Below are positions 46,467 through 55,585 of a DNA stretch of 64,000 bases, one piece after another (positions within the stretch are counted from its first letter, which is position 1; each line of letters starts with the position of its first letter). Below the pieces are notes generated by a model. That model worked only from the letters and a program-made list of their open reading frames with translations, was not told the DNA's origin and searched no databases. The stretch spans positions 1,054,001 through 1,118,000 of the forward strand of contig NZ_SRRU01000001.1 in assembly GCF_004784465.1 (NCBI RefSeq), written 5' to 3'. The position numbers and the translations under genes were made by a program. The stretch is from Streptomyces griseoluteus (lineage in GTDB: Bacteria > Actinomycetota > Actinomycetes > Streptomycetales > Streptomycetaceae).

Positions 46467-47714
46467 ATGGATCAGTACGAGCCCGGCCGCCTCACCCCGC
46501 CCCAGTTGGCCGCAGTGCGGCGCAGTCTGCGGAGCGGGCGGGCGGCGCTGACCCGCCGGTCGCTGCTGCGGGCGTCGGCCGGAGGCGTGCTCACGGCGGG
46601 GGGCCTGGGCGCCCTCAGCGCCTGTGGCATTCCGGCGGCCGGACGGACACCCGGCGGCACCGCGGCGGACGACCGCTCGGCCCGGGAGAAGACCGTCAAC
46701 TTCTCCAACTGGACCGAGTACATCGACGTGGACGACAGCGGCAAGCGTCACCCCACGCTCGCCGCGTTCCAGCGGAAGACCGGGATCACGGTCCGGTACA
46801 CCGAGGACATCAACGACAACAACGAGTTCTTCGGCAAGATCAAGCCGCAGCTCGCCGCGGGCCAGGAGACCGGCCGCGATCTGATCGTCCTCACCGACTG
46901 GCTGGCCGCCCGGCTGATCCGGCTCGGCTGGGTGCAGAAGCTGGACCCGGTGAACCTCCCGCACGCCTTCGCGGGCCTCTCGCCCCAGTTCCGCACCCCC
47001 GACTGGGACCCGGGCCGCGCCTACTCCTACCCCTGGCAGGCCATCTCCACGGTCATCGCCTACAACAAGAAGGCGCTGAACGGGATCGAGGTGAGATCCG
47101 TCTCCGACCTGCTCGACAATCCCAGGCTGAAGGGCCGGGTCGGCTTCCTCTCCGAGATGCGGGACAGCGTCGGGATGACCCTGCTCGACATGGGCAAGGA
47201 CCCGGCCGACTTCACCGACGACGACTACGACGCGGCGATAGCCCGGCTGCAGAAGGCCGTCGACAAGGGGCAGATACGCCGGTTCACCGGCAACGACTAC
47301 ACCGCCGACCTCGCCAAGGGCGACTTCGCGGCCTGTGTCGCCTGGGCCGGTGACGTGGTCCAGCTCAAGGCGGACAGCCCCGATGTGGACTTCATCATTC
47401 CCGACAGCGGTTATGTCACCTCGACGGACAATATGCTGATCCCCAACAAGGCACGTCACAAGACGAATGCCGAGCGGCTGATCGACTTCTTCTACGAACC
47501 CGAGCAGGCCGCCGCGCTCGCCGCCTACATCAACTACGTCACTCCGGTCGACAACGTGAAGCCCTGGCTTGCGAAGATCGACCGGGACGCGGCGGACAAT
47601 CCGCTGATCGTCCCCGACAAGGCCATGCAGGCGAAGTCCCACGCCTTCCGCTCCCTGAGCCAGAAGGAAGAGACGGCCTACGAAGAGAAGTTCGCGAAGC
47701 TCACAGGGGCGTGA
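46467..47714 (+). CDS. potD: polyamine ABC transporter substrate-binding lipoprotein
   Basis: A 415-residue PotD/PotF-type binding protein. A long N-terminus leads to RRSLLRASAGGVLTAGGL and a lipobox ending LSAC (Cys about residue 52), so export may use the Tat route. The binding domain starts NFSNWTEYIDVDD (about residue 75) and includes YTEDINDNNEFFGKI, AYSYPWQAISTVIAYNK and RRFTGNDYTADL, with HKTNAERLIDFF near the end. Aromatic and acidic residues line PotD pockets. It overlaps potA by 4 bases. It is the intact relative of the pseudogene at 33809. Confidence 0.93.
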   Translation: MDQYEPGRLTPPQLAAVRRSLRSGRAALTRRSLLRASAGGVLTAGGLGALSACGIPAAGRTPGGTAADDRSAREKTVNFSNWTEYIDVDDSGKRHPTLAAFQRKTGITVRYTEDINDNNEFFGKIKPQLAAGQETGRDLIVLTDWLAARLIRLGWVQKLDPVNLPHAFAGLSPQFRTPDWDPGRAYSYPWQAISTVIAYNKKALNGIEVRSVSDLLDNPRLKGRVGFLSEMRDSVGMTLLDMGKDPADFTDDDYDAAIARLQKAVDKGQIRRFTGNDYTADLAKGDFAACVAWAGDVVQLKADSPDVDFIIPDSGYVTSTDNMLIPNKARHKTNAERLIDFFYEPEQAAALAAYINYVTPVDNVKPWLAKIDRDAADNPLIVPDKAMQAKSHAFRSLSQKEETAYEEKFAKLTGA

Positions 47715-48871
47715 CGAGGATGAAGACGACGACAGACGGCAGCGGCGACGTCCGCCTCTCCGGCATCGGCAAGACGTACGGCTCCTTCACCGCCGTGCAC
47801 CCGCTGGACCTCACCGTGCCCCAGGGCTCCTTCTTCGCGCTGCTCGGCGCCTCCGGCTGCGGCAAGACCACCACCCTGCGCATGATCGCCGGGCTGGAGG
47901 AGCCGACCTCCGGGACCGTGCACCTCGGTGACCTGGACGTCACCGGGCTGCCCCCGTACAAGCGGCCGGTCAACACGGTCTTCCAGTCCTACGCCCTCTT
48001 CCCGCACCTCGACATCTTCGAGAACGTCGCCTTCGGCCTGCGTCGGCGCGGCATCAAGAGCGTCAAGAAGCAGGTCGAGGAGATGCTGGAGCTGGTCCAG
48101 CTCGGGGAGCAGGCCCGCAAGAAGCCGCACCAGCTCTCCGGCGGCCAGCAGCAGCGCGTCGCGGTCGCCCGCGCCCTGATCAACCATCCCAAGGTGCTCC
48201 TGCTGGACGAGCCCCTCGGCGCCCTGGACCTCAAGCTGCGCCGCCAGATGCAGCTGGAGCTCAAGCGCATCCAGACCGAGGTCGGCATCACCTTCGTCCA
48301 TGTCACGCACGACCAGGAGGAGGCCATGACCATGGCCGACACGGTCGCCGTGATGAACGCGGGCCGCGTGGAGCAGCTCGGCTCGCCCACCGAGCTGTAC
48401 GAGAACCCGCGCACCACCTTCGTCGCCAACTTCCTCGGCACCTCCAACCTGATCGAGGCCGAGGTCGACTCCCGGAGCGGCGGCGACATCGTGCTGCGCG
48501 CCGGGGACGGCAAGCTGCTGCTGCCCGAGGCGCGATGTTCCGCGCCCGCCCCGGCCGGCGGCAAGCTGCTGGTCGGCATCCGCCCCGAGAAGATCGCGCT
48601 CACCCACGCCGATGACGCGGGTTCGGTGCCCGAGGGCCGCAACCGCCTGACCGGCACGGTCGCGGACGCAGGCTTCATCGGCGTCTCCACCCAGTACGTG
48701 ATCGACAGCCCGGTCGCGGGCGCTCTCGCGGTGTACGCGCAGAACGTCGAGCGGGACACCCGTCTGGTGCCCGGCGCCGAGGTGGTCCTGCACTGGAACC
48801 CGGCGCACACCTTCGCGCTCGACGCCGCCCAGGACATCGACGCGGGCACCGAGGAAGAGGCGGCCGTCTGA
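47711..48871 (+). CDS. potA: polyamine ABC transporter ATP-binding protein
   Basis: A 386-residue ATPase with Walker [10 protein letters not shown] (about residue 48), Q-loop [12 protein letters not shown], signature [15 protein letters not shown], Walker [12 protein letters not shown] and H-loop HVTHDQ, followed by a TOBE domain (about 270-375). This is the standard PotA layout. The GTG at 47711 overlaps the potD stop (GTGA); an in-frame ATG lies 9 bases later but without spacing for a ribosome binding site. Confidence 0.94.
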   Translation: MTRMKTTTDGSGDVRLSGIGKTYGSFTAVHPLDLTVPQGSFFALLGASGCGKTTTLRMIAGLEEPTSGTVHLGDLDVTGLPPYKRPVNTVFQSYALFPHLDIFENVAFGLRRRGIKSVKKQVEEMLELVQLGEQARKKPHQLSGGQQQRVAVARALINHPKVLLLDEPLGALDLKLRRQMQLELKRIQTEVGITFVHVTHDQEEAMTMADTVAVMNAGRVEQLGSPTELYENPRTTFVANFLGTSNLIEAEVDSRSGGDIVLRAGDGKLLLPEARCSAPAPAGGKLLVGIRPEKIALTHADDAGSVPEGRNRLTGTVADAGFIGVSTQYVIDSPVAGALAVYAQNVERDTRLVPGAEVVLHWNPAHTFALDAAQDIDAGTEEEAAV

Positions 48872-49797
48872 TGCCGACCCTCGCCGAGGCGGCCCCGCCG
48901 CTCGCCCCGCCGGAGCCCGCGCGGCCACCCCGCAGGCGCGGCCGGTTCACCCCGTACTGGCTGCTGCTGCCCGGCATCCTGTGGCTGATCGTGTTCTTCG
49001 CGCTGCCGCTGGTCTACCAGGCGTCGACCTCGGTGCAGACCGGGTCGCTGGAGCAGGGCTACAAGGTCACCTGGCACTTCGCCACCTACTGGCACGCGCT
49101 CGCCGAGTACTGGCCGCAGTTCGTCCGCTCGGTGCTCTACGCGGCCGCCGCGACCGTGCTCTGTCTGCTGCTGGGCTACCCGCTGGCGTATCTGATCGCG
49201 TTCCGCGCCGGGCGCTGGCGCAACCTGATCATGATCCTGGTGATCGCGCCGTTCTTCACCAGCTTCCTGATCCGCACCCTCGCCTGGAAGACGATCCTCG
49301 CGGACAACGGGCCCGTGGTGCACGCGCTGAACACCCTGCACGTGCTGGACGTGACCGGCTGGCTCGGCTGGACCGCGGGCGACCGGGTGCTGGCCACGCC
49401 GCTGGCGGTGGTGTGCGGACTGACGTACAACTTCCTGCCGTTCATGATCCTGCCGCTGTACAGCTCGCTGGAGCGGATCGACGTACGGCTGCACGAGGCG
49501 GCCGGTGACCTGTACGCCCGGCCCTGGACCACCTTCCGCAGGGTGACCTTCCCGCTGTCGATGCCCGGCGTGGTCTCCGGCACCCTGCTGACCTTCATCC
49601 CGGCGGCCGGCGACTACGTCAACGCCGAGCTGCTCGGCTCCACCGACACCCGCATGATCGGCAACGTCATCCAGACCCAGTTCCTGCGGGTGCTGGACTA
49701 TCCGACGGCCGCCGCGCTCTCCTTCATCCTCATGGCCGCGATCCTCGCCGTGGTCACGATCTACATCCGCCGGGCCGGGACGGAGGACCTCGTCTGA
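48871..49797 (+). CDS. potB: polyamine ABC transporter permease PotB
   Basis: A 308-residue permease with six membrane segments after a Pro/Ala/Arg-rich 30-residue N-terminus. The EAA loop is [20 protein letters not shown] (about residues 208-227). TGATG overlap with potA and a one-base gap to potC show tight operon structure. It pairs with PotC as the heterodimeric channel. Confidence 0.94.
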   Translation: MPTLAEAAPPLAPPEPARPPRRRGRFTPYWLLLPGILWLIVFFALPLVYQASTSVQTGSLEQGYKVTWHFATYWHALAEYWPQFVRSVLYAAAATVLCLLLGYPLAYLIAFRAGRWRNLIMILVIAPFFTSFLIRTLAWKTILADNGPVVHALNTLHVLDVTGWLGWTAGDRVLATPLAVVCGLTYNFLPFMILPLYSSLERIDVRLHEAAGDLYARPWTTFRRVTFPLSMPGVVSGTLLTFIPAAGDYVNAELLGSTDTRMIGNVIQTQFLRVLDYPTAAALSFILMAAILAVVTIYIRRAGTEDLV

Positions 49798-49798
49798 C

Positions 49799-50599
49799 AT
49801 GGCCGTCTTCACCTGGCTCAAGCGCCGTCTCGTCGTCATTGCGGGACTGCTGACGCTCGCCTACCTGCTGCTGCCGAACATCGTCGTGACGGTGTTCTCC
49901 TTCAACAAGCCCAAGGGCCGCTTCAACTACGAGTGGCAGCACTTCTCCACCGACGCCTGGCAGGACCCGTGCGGGGTCGCCGACATGTGCGGCTCGCTCG
50001 GGCTCAGCCTCCAGATCGCCCTGTGGGCCACCATCGGCGCCACCGCGCTCGGGACGATGATCGCGTTCGCCCTGGTCCGGTACCGGTTCCGGGCGCGCGG
50101 CGCGGTCAACTCGCTGATCTTCCTGCCGATGGCGATGCCCGAGGTCGTCATGGCCGCCTCGCTGCTCACCCTGTTCCTCAACATGGGCGCCCAGCTCGGC
50201 TTCTGGACGATCCTGATCGCCCACATCATGTTCTGCCTGAGCTTCGTCGTCACCGCGGTCAAGGCGCGCGTGATGTCGATGGACCCGCGCCTGGAGGAGG
50301 CCGCCCGCGATCTCTACGCGGGACCGGTGCAGACCTTCTGGCGGGTCACCCTGCCCATCGCGGCACCCGGAATCGCCGCGGGCGCGCTGCTGTCCTTCGC
50401 GCTCTCCTTCGACGATTTCATCATCACCAATTTCAACGCGGGCTCGACCGTCACCTTCCCCATGTTCGTCTGGGGCTCGGCACAGCGCGGAACGCCCGTT
50501 CAGATCAATGTCATCGGGACGGCCATGTTCCTCGTCGCCGTACTGTTCGTGCTGGTCTCGATGCTCGTCACCCGTAGACGCGGTCACCAGAAGGCATAA
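49799..50599 (+). CDS. potC: polyamine ABC transporter permease PotC
   Basis: A 266-residue permease with six membrane segments and an EAA loop [20 protein letters not shown] (about residues 165-184). [20 protein letters not shown] near residue 200 is typical of PotC. It ends 22 bases before the FAD oxidoreductase, completing the transporter potD-potA-potB-potC. Confidence 0.94.
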   Translation: MAVFTWLKRRLVVIAGLLTLAYLLLPNIVVTVFSFNKPKGRFNYEWQHFSTDAWQDPCGVADMCGSLGLSLQIALWATIGATALGTMIAFALVRYRFRARGAVNSLIFLPMAMPEVVMAASLLTLFLNMGAQLGFWTILIAHIMFCLSFVVTAVKARVMSMDPRLEEAARDLYAGPVQTFWRVTLPIAAPGIAAGALLSFALSFDDFIITNFNAGSTVTFPMFVWGSAQRGTPVQINVIGTAMFLVAVLFVLVSMLVTRRRGHQKA

Positions 50600-50621
50600 A
50601 GCCCCGTAGGGAGTTGAAATC

Positions 50622-52052
50622 ATGGCCCCTAGCGCCATGAGCCGTGGAAAAGACAACTGGATCGCTTCCCTCTCCGAAGCACAGCCGGTCCCCTACTGGC
50701 TGGAGGACCCCGGCAGGCCCCGCCCCGAGCCCGCGCTCACCGGCACCGACACCTGCGACCTCCTCGTGGTCGGCGGCGGCTACAGCGGACTGTGGACCGC
50801 GCTCAACGCCAAGGAGCGCGACCCCGGCCGGGACGTGGTGCTGCTGGAGGGGCGCGAGGTGGGCTGGGCCGCCTCGGGCCGCAACGGCGGGTTCTGCGCC
50901 GCCTCCCTCACCCACGGCCTGGCCAACGGCCTGGCCCGCTGGCCGGACGAGATCGGCAAGCTGCACGAACTCGGCGCCCGCAACCTGGACGGCATCGAGG
51001 ACGCGCTCGCCCGGCACGGCATCGACTGCGACTTCGAGCGCACCGGCGAGATCGACGTGGCCACCGAGACCTACCAGGCGTGGGAGCTGCGCGACTGGCA
51101 CCGGGAACTGGAGGACAAGGGCCTCGCGGACGGCATGGAGTTCCTCGACCGCGACGCCCTGCGCGCCGAGGTCGGCTCGCCCACCTTCGAGGCCGGCCTG
51201 TGGGACCGCCGCGGCGTGGCCCTGCTGCACCCCGCCAAACTGGCCTGGGGACTGAAGCGGGCCTGCCTCGCCCTCGGGGTCCGGGTGTACGAGCACACCC
51301 CGGCCCTGACCCTGAAGCAGTACGGCGCCGGGATGGAGGCCGGTACCCCGTACGGCACGGTCCGGGCCCGCAAGGTCGCGCTCGGCACCAACGTCTTCCC
51401 GAGCCTCCTGCGCCGGGTCCGCTCCTACACGGTGCCGGTCTACGACTACGCGCTGACGACCGAGCCGCTGAACGCCGAGCAGCTCGACTCGCTCGGCTGG
51501 AAGAACCGCCAGGGCCTCGGGGACGCGGCCAACCAGTTCCACTACTTCCGGCTGACCCCGGACAACCGGGTGCTGTGGGGCGGCTACGACGCGATCTACC
51601 CCTACGGGGGCCGGGTGCGCGCGGAGTACGACGACCGGCCGGAGACCTACGCCAAGCTGGCCGGGCACTTCTTCACCTGCTTCCCGCAGCTGGAGGGCGT
51701 CCGCTTCACCCACGCCTGGGGCGGCGCGATCGACACCTGCTCCCGCTTCTCGGCGTTCTTCGGCACCGGCCATCAGGGCCGGGTCGCCTACGCGGCGGGC
51801 TACACCGGGCTCGGTGTGGGGGCCACCCGCTTCGGCGCCGATGTGATGCTGGACCTGCTGGACGGCGCGGACACCGAGCGCACCCGGCTGGAGATGGTCC
51901 GCAAGAAGCCGCTGCCGTTCCCGCCCGAGCCGTTCGCCTGGACCGGGATCGCGCTGACCCGCTGGTCGCTGGCGCGGGCCGACGCGCAGGGCGGGCGGCG
52001 CAATCTGTGGCTGCGGACCATGGACCGGCTGGGGCTCGGCTTCGACAGTTAG
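50622..52052 (+). CDS. FAD-dependent amine oxidoreductase, probable gamma-glutamylputrescine oxidase type
   Basis: A DAO-family flavoprotein of 476 residues with the dinucleotide fold DLLVVGGGYSGLWTALNA (about residues 45-62), VVLLEGREVGWAASGRNGGF, and a C-terminal GTGHQGRVAYAAGYTGLGVG FAD segment. PuuB-like enzymes oxidise gamma-glutamylated putrescine to an aldehyde and peroxide; the operon with Pot transporter and aldehyde dehydrogenase fits this route. No gamma-glutamylpolyamine synthetase is in the window, so that partner would be elsewhere. The ATG follows GGGAG by 9 bases; a second in-frame ATG lies 5 codons later. Confidence 0.88.
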   Translation: MAPSAMSRGKDNWIASLSEAQPVPYWLEDPGRPRPEPALTGTDTCDLLVVGGGYSGLWTALNAKERDPGRDVVLLEGREVGWAASGRNGGFCAASLTHGLANGLARWPDEIGKLHELGARNLDGIEDALARHGIDCDFERTGEIDVATETYQAWELRDWHRELEDKGLADGMEFLDRDALRAEVGSPTFEAGLWDRRGVALLHPAKLAWGLKRACLALGVRVYEHTPALTLKQYGAGMEAGTPYGTVRARKVALGTNVFPSLLRRVRSYTVPVYDYALTTEPLNAEQLDSLGWKNRQGLGDAANQFHYFRLTPDNRVLWGGYDAIYPYGGRVRAEYDDRPETYAKLAGHFFTCFPQLEGVRFTHAWGGAIDTCSRFSAFFGTGHQGRVAYAAGYTGLGVGATRFGADVMLDLLDGADTERTRLEMVRKKPLPFPPEPFAWTGIALTRWSLARADAQGGRRNLWLRTMDRLGLGFDS

Positions 52053-52069
52053 CCCCCTGACCGCCTTGA

Positions 52070-52085
52070 TGTGACCCAGATCACT
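52070..52085 (+). promoter_or_regulatory. Crp-like palindrome
   Basis: TGTGACCCAGATCACT has the CRP-type half sites TGTGA and TCACT separated by 6 bases. It lies 17 bases after the oxidoreductase stop and about 95 bases before the next start codon, a plausible promoter position. Only the pattern supports it. Confidence 0.45.
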
Positions 52086-52123
52086 CGGAAGAGGTCGGTG
52101 AACTCGCGTAATGCGGGCGGCCC

Positions 52124-52173
52124 GACCTCCCTCTCATTCGCAGACGCGCGTGTCCGCGAACGAGAGGGAGGCC
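52124..52173 (+). promoter_or_regulatory. long hairpin covering the ribosome binding site of the next gene
   Basis: Arms of 22 bases at 52124-52145 and 52152-52173 are complementary except at three positions, with a 6-base loop, and are followed by TTTT (52174-52177). The right arm contains the purine-rich ribosome binding site (GAGAGGGAGG), and the ATG at 52179 lies 6 bases beyond. It can act as an intrinsic terminator and as a block to ribosome binding. The mismatches are A-C on this strand but would be G-U on the other strand. Confidence 0.7.
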
Positions 52174-52178
52174 TTTTC

Positions 52179-52640
52179 ATGACAGGGGCGAAGACTGCGG
52201 TGGAGTGGCTGGCGTCCGTCGCGCCGGACCCGGACGCCTGCCGGTGGGAGTGGGAGCGCAGCCCGCGGGGGGTCGCGCTGCTGCCCGCCGGGAAGGCCTG
52301 GGACGTGCTCGTCCTGCCGGGGGAGCTGGGGTATCCGACGCTGGACGTGCTCACCCGCGTCCTCGATCAGCCCGGCCCGGTGCTGGTCGACTTCGGGGAC
52401 AACCGGGTGGGTTTCTTCGTGCCGCCCGGCACCGCCGCCCGCTGGCTGGGCACCGGCATCCGCACCGCGGGGGCCGGCACCTGGATCGTCGTGCCCTACC
52501 CCGGCCGGGCGGCCCGGGGGGTGCGCTGGCTGGTGCCGCCGGACGGGTCGGGCACGCTCACCGACCCGGCGCTGCTGGAGCTGGCGATGCACGAGGCGGC
52601 GGCCGCGCTGGCGAGCGAGGGGGACGGGCGTCGCTCGTGA
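52179..52640 (+). CDS. hypothetical protein behind a leader hairpin
   Basis: A 153-residue soluble protein (MTGAKTAVEWLASVAPDPDA at the start) resembling short streptomycete proteins annotated as bifunctional primase/polymerase N-terminal-like, with WDVLVLPGELGYPTLDVL, VLVDFGDNRVGFFVPPG and TWIVVPYPGRAARGVRWL; the match is from memory and weak. No catalytic motif is evident. Its ribosome binding site lies in a strong hairpin and a Crp-like palindrome lies upstream, so expression is likely controlled. Confidence 0.75.
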   Translation: MTGAKTAVEWLASVAPDPDACRWEWERSPRGVALLPAGKAWDVLVLPGELGYPTLDVLTRVLDQPGPVLVDFGDNRVGFFVPPGTAARWLGTGIRTAGAGTWIVVPYPGRAARGVRWLVPPDGSGTLTDPALLELAMHEAAAALASEGDGRRS

Positions 52641-52712
52641 CGCCCTGACGGCGCCTCTCGGCGGGGTCTCTTCTGCGGGTCTCTTCGGTGGGGAACTCCT
52701 TGACAACGGAAT

Positions 52713-52724
52713 TGGTCTGGACCA
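52713..52724 (+). promoter_or_regulatory. DasR-type operator (dre) in the chitinase promoter
   Basis: TGGTCTGGACCA matches the DasR-responsive element core TGGTCTAGACCA at 11 of 12 positions and is almost palindromic, extended to TTGGTCTGGACCAA. A TTGACA -35 box at 52700-52705 places the -10 near 52723, so the operator covers the spacer and -10. DasR, a GntR repressor released by glucosamine phosphates, controls chitinases in Streptomyces. Confidence 0.8.
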
Positions 52725-52772
52725 AGTTGGGTGCACCCTCGACCTCCAACTCCCCCATGCCTGGAGGCATTT

Positions 52773-54573
52773 GTGGACCGTTCCCGACCCCTGGTCGCAT
52801 TCCTCACGGTCATGGCCCTCGCCGTGCCCGGCAGTGCCGCGCTCTCGTCGGCCGCCCGTGCGGCCGACGCGGACGCCGCGGTCAACGGCGGCTTCGAATC
52901 CGGGCTCTCCCCCTGGACCTGCACCGCCGGCACCACCGTCACCTCCCCGGTGCACAGCGGCGCCTCGGCGCTCAGAGCCACCCCGGAGGGCAGCGACAAC
53001 GCCCAGTGCGCCCAGACGGTGTCCGTGAGACCCAACTCCCAGTACACGCTGGCCGCGTGGGTGCCGCGGCTCCTACGTCTACCTCGGCGCGAGCGGCACC
53101 GGCACCACCGACGTCTCCACCTGGGCCCAGTCCGCGCCCGACTGGCAGAGGCTCGCCACCACCTTCACCACCGGCGCCGACACCACCAAGGTCACCGTCT
53201 ACACCCACGGCTGGTACGGCACCGGCGCCTACTACGCCGACGACGTCTCCCTCATGGGCCCCGGCGGCGGCACCACCACACAGCCGCCCACCGTGCCGAC
53301 CGGCCTGAAGACGGGCACCGTCACCGCCACCTCCGTCGCCCTGTCCTGGACCCCGGTGACCGGCGCGACCGGCTACGCGGTCTACCGGGACGGCGTCAAG
53401 GTCCAGAGCGGGAGCGGCACTTCGGCCACCGTGAGCGGCCTCAACCCCTCGACCGCGTACGCCTTCCAGGTCATTGCCACCAATGAGGCGGGGGAGTCCG
53501 CCCGGTCCGCCACGGTCACCGCGACCACTGAGGCCCGCGGCGGCGGAGGTTCCACGGAACTTCCCGCCCACGCGCTGGTCGGCTACCTCCACGCGAGCTT
53601 CGCCAACGGCTCCGGGTACACACGGATGGCCGACGTGCCCGACAGCTGGGACGTCATCGACCTGGCCTTCGGCGAGCCGACCTCGGTCACCTCCGGGGAC
53701 ATCCGCTTCAACCGCTGCCCGGTCTCGGAATGCCCCGGCGTCGAGAGCGACGCCGACTTCAAGGCCGCCATCAAGGCCAAGCAGGCCGCCGGCAAGAAGG
53801 TGCTGATCTCCATCGGCGGCCAGAACGGCCAGGTCCAGCTCACCACCACGGCCGCCCGCGACGCCTTCGTCTCGTCCGTCTCCAAGATCATCGACCAGTA
53901 CGGGCTGGACGGCCTCGACATCGACTTCGAGGGTCACTCGCTCTCGCTGAACACCGGCGACACCGACTTCAGGAATCCGACCACCCCGGTGATCGTCAAC
54001 CTGATCTCCGCGCTGAAGACCCTCAAGACCAAGTACGGCACCAAGTTCGTGCTCACCATGGCGCCGGAGACCTTCTTCGTGCAGAACGGCTACCAGTTCT
54101 ACGGCAGCGGCAAGTGGGGCGGGCAGGACCCGCGCTGCGGCGCCTACCTCCCGGTCATCCACGCCCTGCGCGACGACCTCACCCTGCTGCACGTCCAGGA
54201 CTACAATTCCGGCCCGATCATGGGTCTGGACAACCAGTACCACTCCATGGGCGGCGCCGACTTCCACATCGCCATGACCGACATGCTGCTCACCGGCTTC
54301 CCGGTCGCGGGCGACGCCGGCAACGTCTTCCCGCCGCTGCGCCCCGACCAGGTCGCCATCGGCATGCCCGCCTCGGTCAACGCGGGCAACGGCTACGTCG
54401 CCCCGGCCGAGGTCACCAAGGCTCTGGACTGCCTCACGAAGAGGACGAACTGCGGCTCGTATCCGACCCACGGGACCTGGCCCGCGCTACGGGGTCTGAT
54501 GACCTGGTCGGTGAACTGGGACCGGTTCGCCGGCTGGGAGTTCCAGCGGACCTTCGACTCCTACTTCGGCTGA
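52773..54573 (+). pseudogene. secreted GH18 chitinase, interrupted by a one-base frameshift
   Basis: From GTG 52773 (CTGGAGG upstream): signal peptide (VAFLTVMALAVPGSAALSS, about 6-24), a carbohydrate-binding module (DADAAVNGGFESGLSPWTC, about 32-155), a fibronectin III domain (VPTGLKTGTVTATSVALSW, about 170-250) and a GH18 domain from about residue 268 with catalytic LDGLDIDFEG (DxxDxDxE). Near 53064-53065 an extra C changes the frame: GCGTGGGTGC-C-GCGGC. Removing it joins both parts into one 599-residue chitinase. As written, translation goes wrong in the binding module and no catalytic domain is made. Everything else is conserved and the operator is good, so the lesion is recent or a sequencing error. 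Confidence 0.85.
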
Positions 54574-55186
54574 GCACCAGGCTCAGGCAGGTCAGCAGCA
54601 CCGCGCCCAGGCACCAGGACGCCAGCACGTCCAGCGGCCAGTGGAAGCCCCGCCGCACCAGCCCGTACGACACCGCGAGCACCAGCGCGGCCGGGACACC
54701 GACCGCCGCGAGGCGTGCGGCGCGGGTGCGGCACCAGGGGAGCAGGAGCAGCGCCGAGGCGCCGTACGCCACGGCCGCCGTCGCCGTGTGGCCGGAGGGG
54801 AAGTAGCCGGTGGCCGGGGGCACCACGGGGGTCCCCGGCCGCGCGGTCCACAGCTTCAGCGGGACCACGATCGCCGGGAGCACCGCCATCAGCAGCGCGG
54901 CCGCGGCGGGCGGAAGCCACCAGCGGGGCATGCCGACGCCCCGGCCCCGCCACGCCGCGTAGCCGAGGGCGAGCACCAGCACGGGTACGGCCACCGGGAT
55001 GTCGCCGAGGTCGGAGAGGCGTTCGGAGAAGCGGTCCGGGTGGACCAGGTCCCGGCTGAGCCGGGCGTCCAGCGTCAGCAGCGGACCGTGTGCCAGGACC
55101 TGCCAGGTGAGCAGCGCGAACAGCAGCGCCGGGAGGCCGGTCAGCAGGGTGGCGGCGAGGGCGAGGCGGCGGGCGGGAGTGGACAC
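54434..55186 (-). CDS. PAP2 (phosphatidic acid phosphatase type 2) membrane protein
   Basis: A PAP2-family phosphatase of 250 residues with about five membrane segments. The family motifs are visible as KLWTARPGTP (C1, about residue 100), FPSGHTA (C2, His general acid, about 116-122) and RGFHWPLDVLASW (C3, about 170-182 with the nucleophilic His in FHWPLD). Substrates are lipid phosphates or undecaprenyl pyrophosphate. The catalytic domain ends near residue 200; the last 45 residues are a Ser/Arg-rich tail read antisense to the last 140 bases of the chitinase gene, where no earlier stop occurs. The GTG at 55186 has a weak ribosome binding site. Confidence 0.85.
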   Translation of the reverse strand: MSTPARRLALAATLLTGLPALLFALLTWQVLAHGPLLTLDARLSRDLVHPDRFSERLSDLGDIPVAVPVLVLALGYAAWRGRGVGMPRWWLPPAAAALLMAVLPAIVVPLKLWTARPGTPVVPPATGYFPSGHTATAAVAYGASALLLLPWCRTRAARLAAVGVPAALVLAVSYGLVRRGFHWPLDVLASWCLGAVLLTCLSLVLSRSRSRRSAGTPSRRTGPSSPTRSSDPVARARSRGSDTSRSSSSS

Positions 55187-55223
55187 CGGGCCAGCTTCGC
55201 ATGCGCGCGGGCGGCGAGAAGGA

Positions 55224-55269
55224 GGTCGGCCGCCCCGGAACAGGGGGGGTGGTTCCGGGGCGGCCGACC
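55224..55269 (-). terminator. terminator downstream of gabT
   Basis: Perfect 18-bp inverted repeat, arms 55224-55241 and 55252-55269, around a 10-base G-rich loop. It lies between gabT and the PAP2 gene, both on the minus strand, and should stop gabT transcripts. Confidence 0.85.
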
Positions 55270-55585
55270 GGACCGGGATGTCGCGCGCCCCGGGGGGTTT
55301 GGGGCGGCGACCGTCCGATCGGTGTGGAGATCCCGGAGCCCTCAGGCCCCGGTTGTGTGCGCGAGGGCACGACCAGGTCGAAGCTGGGGAGGCCCCGGCC
55401 TGAACTCGCCCGCAGTCCCCTGCGAGCGGGGTGTATCTCTCATCGGGACCGAACTTACGGCAGGCGGAGTCGGTCGGACAGACGCAATCGCGTCCTGTCA
55501 TCCACCTCGCACACGTTCTTCACACCGCCTGCCGCAGTCGTCCGCCAGAGGTACGGACCACTCGCGCAGCGAGCGATCCGGTCGC
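55270..55585 (-). other. intergenic stretch after gabT
   Basis: About 316 bases between the gabT stop and the 18-bp terminator. Frames in it are short and show no third-position bias typical of genes here. I see no supported gene, riboswitch or repeat; it is probably the 3' untranslated region of gabT. Confidence 0.5.
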
